Source: Streptomyces sp. NRRL F-5122
GTDB taxonomy: Bacteria; Actinomycetota; Actinomycetes; Streptomycetales; Streptomycetaceae
DNA: 64,000 nucleotides
Direction: 5' to 3'
NCBI RefSeq assembly: GCF_001507435.1
Contig: NZ_LMWH01000248.1
Coordinates: 1-64,000, forward strand
The notes below the pieces were generated by a model. It did not search any database and was not told the DNA's origin. It was given only the letters and a program-made list of their open reading frames with translations. The translations under genes and the position numbers were made by a program. Numbering within the stretch: the first letter of the stretch is position 1; each line of letters starts with the position of its first letter. Shown one piece after another: positions 62,454 through 64,000 of this stretch.

Positions 62454-62870
62454 GTGACTCCTTCAGGTCTGCTGGGTGCCCGGGCGGCCCGACGTGCGGC
62501 CGATCCGGGGGCTCGACACCGATCATGCGGAGGTCCCCGCGCCGACGACGAGTGCGTTTGCCGATTCGGCAAGCAAGTCCCCTGGGTGGTGGACCCGCAG
62601 GGCGGGTTGTCCGCTTCGGGGCGCGGTGGCCGTGAAGCTGCTGCCGTTCCGCGCCACATCGATTTCGGTCGCAACCGGTTGCCGGTCGGGCCGCGACTCC
62701 TGTTGGTCATCGTCTGGTCATCGGGAGATCGGCATCCCGTCATGACTTGGCTGGGCCTTTCAGTCCTGGACAGACACCTGATCTTCGTTCGTCATCCTGT
62801 GGCTGCCCAGCTTGCAGCGCTTCTGACTAGCGTCGTTCCTGTTTGAACTATCAACCCGGGAAGGGCCCCT
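62454..62870. other. Divergent intergenic region
   Basis: 417 bp between the divergent epoxide hydrolase and metallophosphoesterase genes. I looked for a PHO box, expected for a phosphoesterase, and found only a weak partial match near 62786. No other feature is evident. Confidence 0.35.
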
Positions 62871-64000
62871 ATGTCCATTCACGGTGACACTCCGTCCCAG
62901 GAGTCGACCGGACACAGCCGCCGAGGTTTTCTGCGCAACGCGGCATTGGCCGGTGCGGGAGCGGCAACGGTGGGAACCGGCGCGTCCGTTCTCGGCGGAA
63001 CCCCCGCGTTCGCCGCCGAGGCCGCCAAGAGCGGCAAGACCGGGACGTGGAGACCGGATCCGACCGCCCTCCAGTTCACCCTTGCAGTCATGCCTGACAC
63101 CCAGTTCCTGTACTGGGGGAGCCAGGACAGCGTCAACCGGACGCCGCAGGAGGAGTCGTTCCGCTACATCATCGACAACAGCGGGAACCCCGACAACAAC
63201 ATCGTGTTCATGGCGCACCTCGGTGACATGACCCAGGACGCCGACCCGTTGTCGTTCAAGCAGGTCGACAAGGCCTTCGCCCTTCTGGACGCGCACGGTG
63301 CCGCGTACAGCGTGCTGGCCGGCAACCACGACGTCAGCGGCGACGACAGCCGTGGTGACACGCCGTACCTGCAGACCATGGGTCCGCAGCGTTTCAAGCG
63401 TTCCAAGACGTTCGCCGGGTCCGACCCGACCGGCTACAACACCGCGCACATCTTCCAGGCGGCCGGGCACTCGTGGCTGGTGCTGGCCATGGACTGGCGG
63501 ACCACCGACCAGGGCTTCGCGTGGGCGAACGACGTCATCAAGGCCCACCCGAAGATGCCGGTGATCCTCACGACGCACGACCTCGTCTACTCGAACTACG
63601 ATGACAACGTTTTCCCGTACGAGTCCGGCGACCCGGAGAACAACGCCGTGCTCTCCGGCTACGGTGAGACGGTCTGGGACAAGCTGATCAACGACAATGA
63701 CCAGATCTTCCTGACCCTCAACGGTCACTACTGGCCGCCTGCGCGCACGGCCAAGAAGAACGCCGCCGGCAACGACGTGTACATGCACATCACGAACTAC
63801 CAGAACCGGTACTTCGGCGGTGGCGGCATGATCCGGCTGTACCACTTCGACCTCGCCCGGAACACGATCGACGTCGAGACGATCAATCCGTGGATCCTGG
63901 CGCAGGACCCCGAGTCCCGCACCGAGCTGGCGGCCGAGCACGCCCGGATCACCGGCCCGGTCGACAACTTCTCGATGCCGATCGACTTCGAGAAGCGGTT
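62871..64000 (+). CDS. Tat-exported metallophosphoesterase (cut by window edge)
   Basis: The ATG at 62871 follows GGAAGGG. The first 376 residues are in the window with no stop. A twin-arginine signal (SRRGFLRNAALAGAGAA) with cleavage near AFAA leads to a calcineurin-like domain: VMPDTQFLYWG, MAHLGDMTQDA, LAGNHDVSGDD, LTTHDLVYSN and LNGHYWPPA hold the two-metal ligands. The right end is missing, so length and any C-terminal modules are unknown. Probably an extracellular phosphodiesterase or phosphatase. Confidence 0.9.
   Translation, partial: MSIHGDTPSQESTGHSRRGFLRNAALAGAGAATVGTGASVLGGTPAFAAEAAKSGKTGTWRPDPTALQFTLAVMPDTQFLYWGSQDSVNRTPQEESFRYIIDNSGNPDNNIVFMAHLGDMTQDADPLSFKQVDKAFALLDAHGAAYSVLAGNHDVSGDDSRGDTPYLQTMGPQRFKRSKTFAGSDPTGYNTAHIFQAAGHSWLVLAMDWRTTDQGFAWANDVIKAHPKMPVILTTHDLVYSNYDDNVFPYESGDPENNAVLSGYGETVWDKLINDNDQIFLTLNGHYWPPARTAKKNAAGNDVYMHITNYQNRYFGGGGMIRLYHFDLARNTIDVETINPWILAQDPESRTELAAEHARITGPVDNFSMPIDFEKR

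Noticed and set aside
62780..62812. Possible PHO box upstream of the metallophosphoesterase
   Set aside because: Only one weak GTTC-like unit; the second 11-nt direct repeat needed for PhoP binding is missing.
1..64000. CRISPR array or complete prophage
   Set aside because: No regularly spaced short repeats, cas genes, integrase, capsid or terminase genes were seen; the only tandem repeats are the coding RCC1 units.

Overview
The window is high-GC actinobacterial DNA, almost certainly from a Streptomyces chromosome. The signs are GTG starts, leaderless promoters, divergent TetR/enzyme pairs, a GH18 chitinase behind DasR-type dre boxes, a LAL-type LuxR activator, SpoIIE-type phosphatases, many secreted Tat/Sec proteins and lipoproteins, and IS remnants. 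It reads as an accessory, catabolism-rich region; I see no rRNA, CRISPR array, complete prophage or complete transposon.

Layout. 1-9.2 kb: the 5' tip of an ABATE-type protein divergent from an AhpD-like protein, a P450, an anti-sigma-type ATPase, a NarL-type two-component pair, an alpha/beta-hydrolase pseudogene, a luciferase-like oxidoreductase, an Lrp-type regulator and a secreted beta-helix protein. 9.4-21 kb: an acyl-CoA catabolic island with three CaiB/BaiF CoA-transferases, two acyl-CoA dehydrogenases, a hot-dog hydratase, an enoyl-CoA hydratase, a 3-hydroxyacyl-CoA dehydrogenase and an acetoacetate-decarboxylase-family protein. It is headed by a LysR gene and interrupted by a TnpB/IS remnant. 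No thiolase is present; a decarboxylase stands where one would be expected. 21-28.5 kb: TetR/SDR with matching operators, carboxylesterase, epoxide hydrolase, a CGNR protein divergent from a metallo-hydrolase, and a frameshifted isochorismatase-type hydrolase. 28.6-29.5 kb: a tRNA-like locus whose halves are in permuted order, next to transposase debris.

29.5-41.5 kb: secreted RCC1-repeat protein, two SpoIIE-type phosphatases, FAD monooxygenase divergent from TetR, GNAT acetyltransferase, threonine aldolase, chitinase, MBL hydrolase and nitroreductase. 41.9-49.8 kb: a sugar locus (GH43, two ABC permeases, binding protein, GH2, LacI) with two identical 14-bp palindromes that tie the regulator to both transcription units. 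49.8-53.9 kb: DksA-like protein, TetR/SDR with a second shared operator family, and a HEAT-like protein divergent from an SMI1/KNR4 protein.

54.1-61.2 kb: a co-directional locus of one LAL regulator, four predicted lipoproteins (two tandem paralogues, two frameshifted), a small ferredoxin-like protein and a membrane-anchored protein. The two paralogous units carry the same promoter element, which makes the LAL protein the natural candidate controller. The window ends with another epoxide hydrolase and the start of a Tat-exported metallophosphoesterase that runs off the right edge.

Three genes (27.9, 55.6 and 56.5 kb) carry single-base frameshifts, two of them in G/C homopolymers. Either the sequence has residual indel errors or these genes are decaying.
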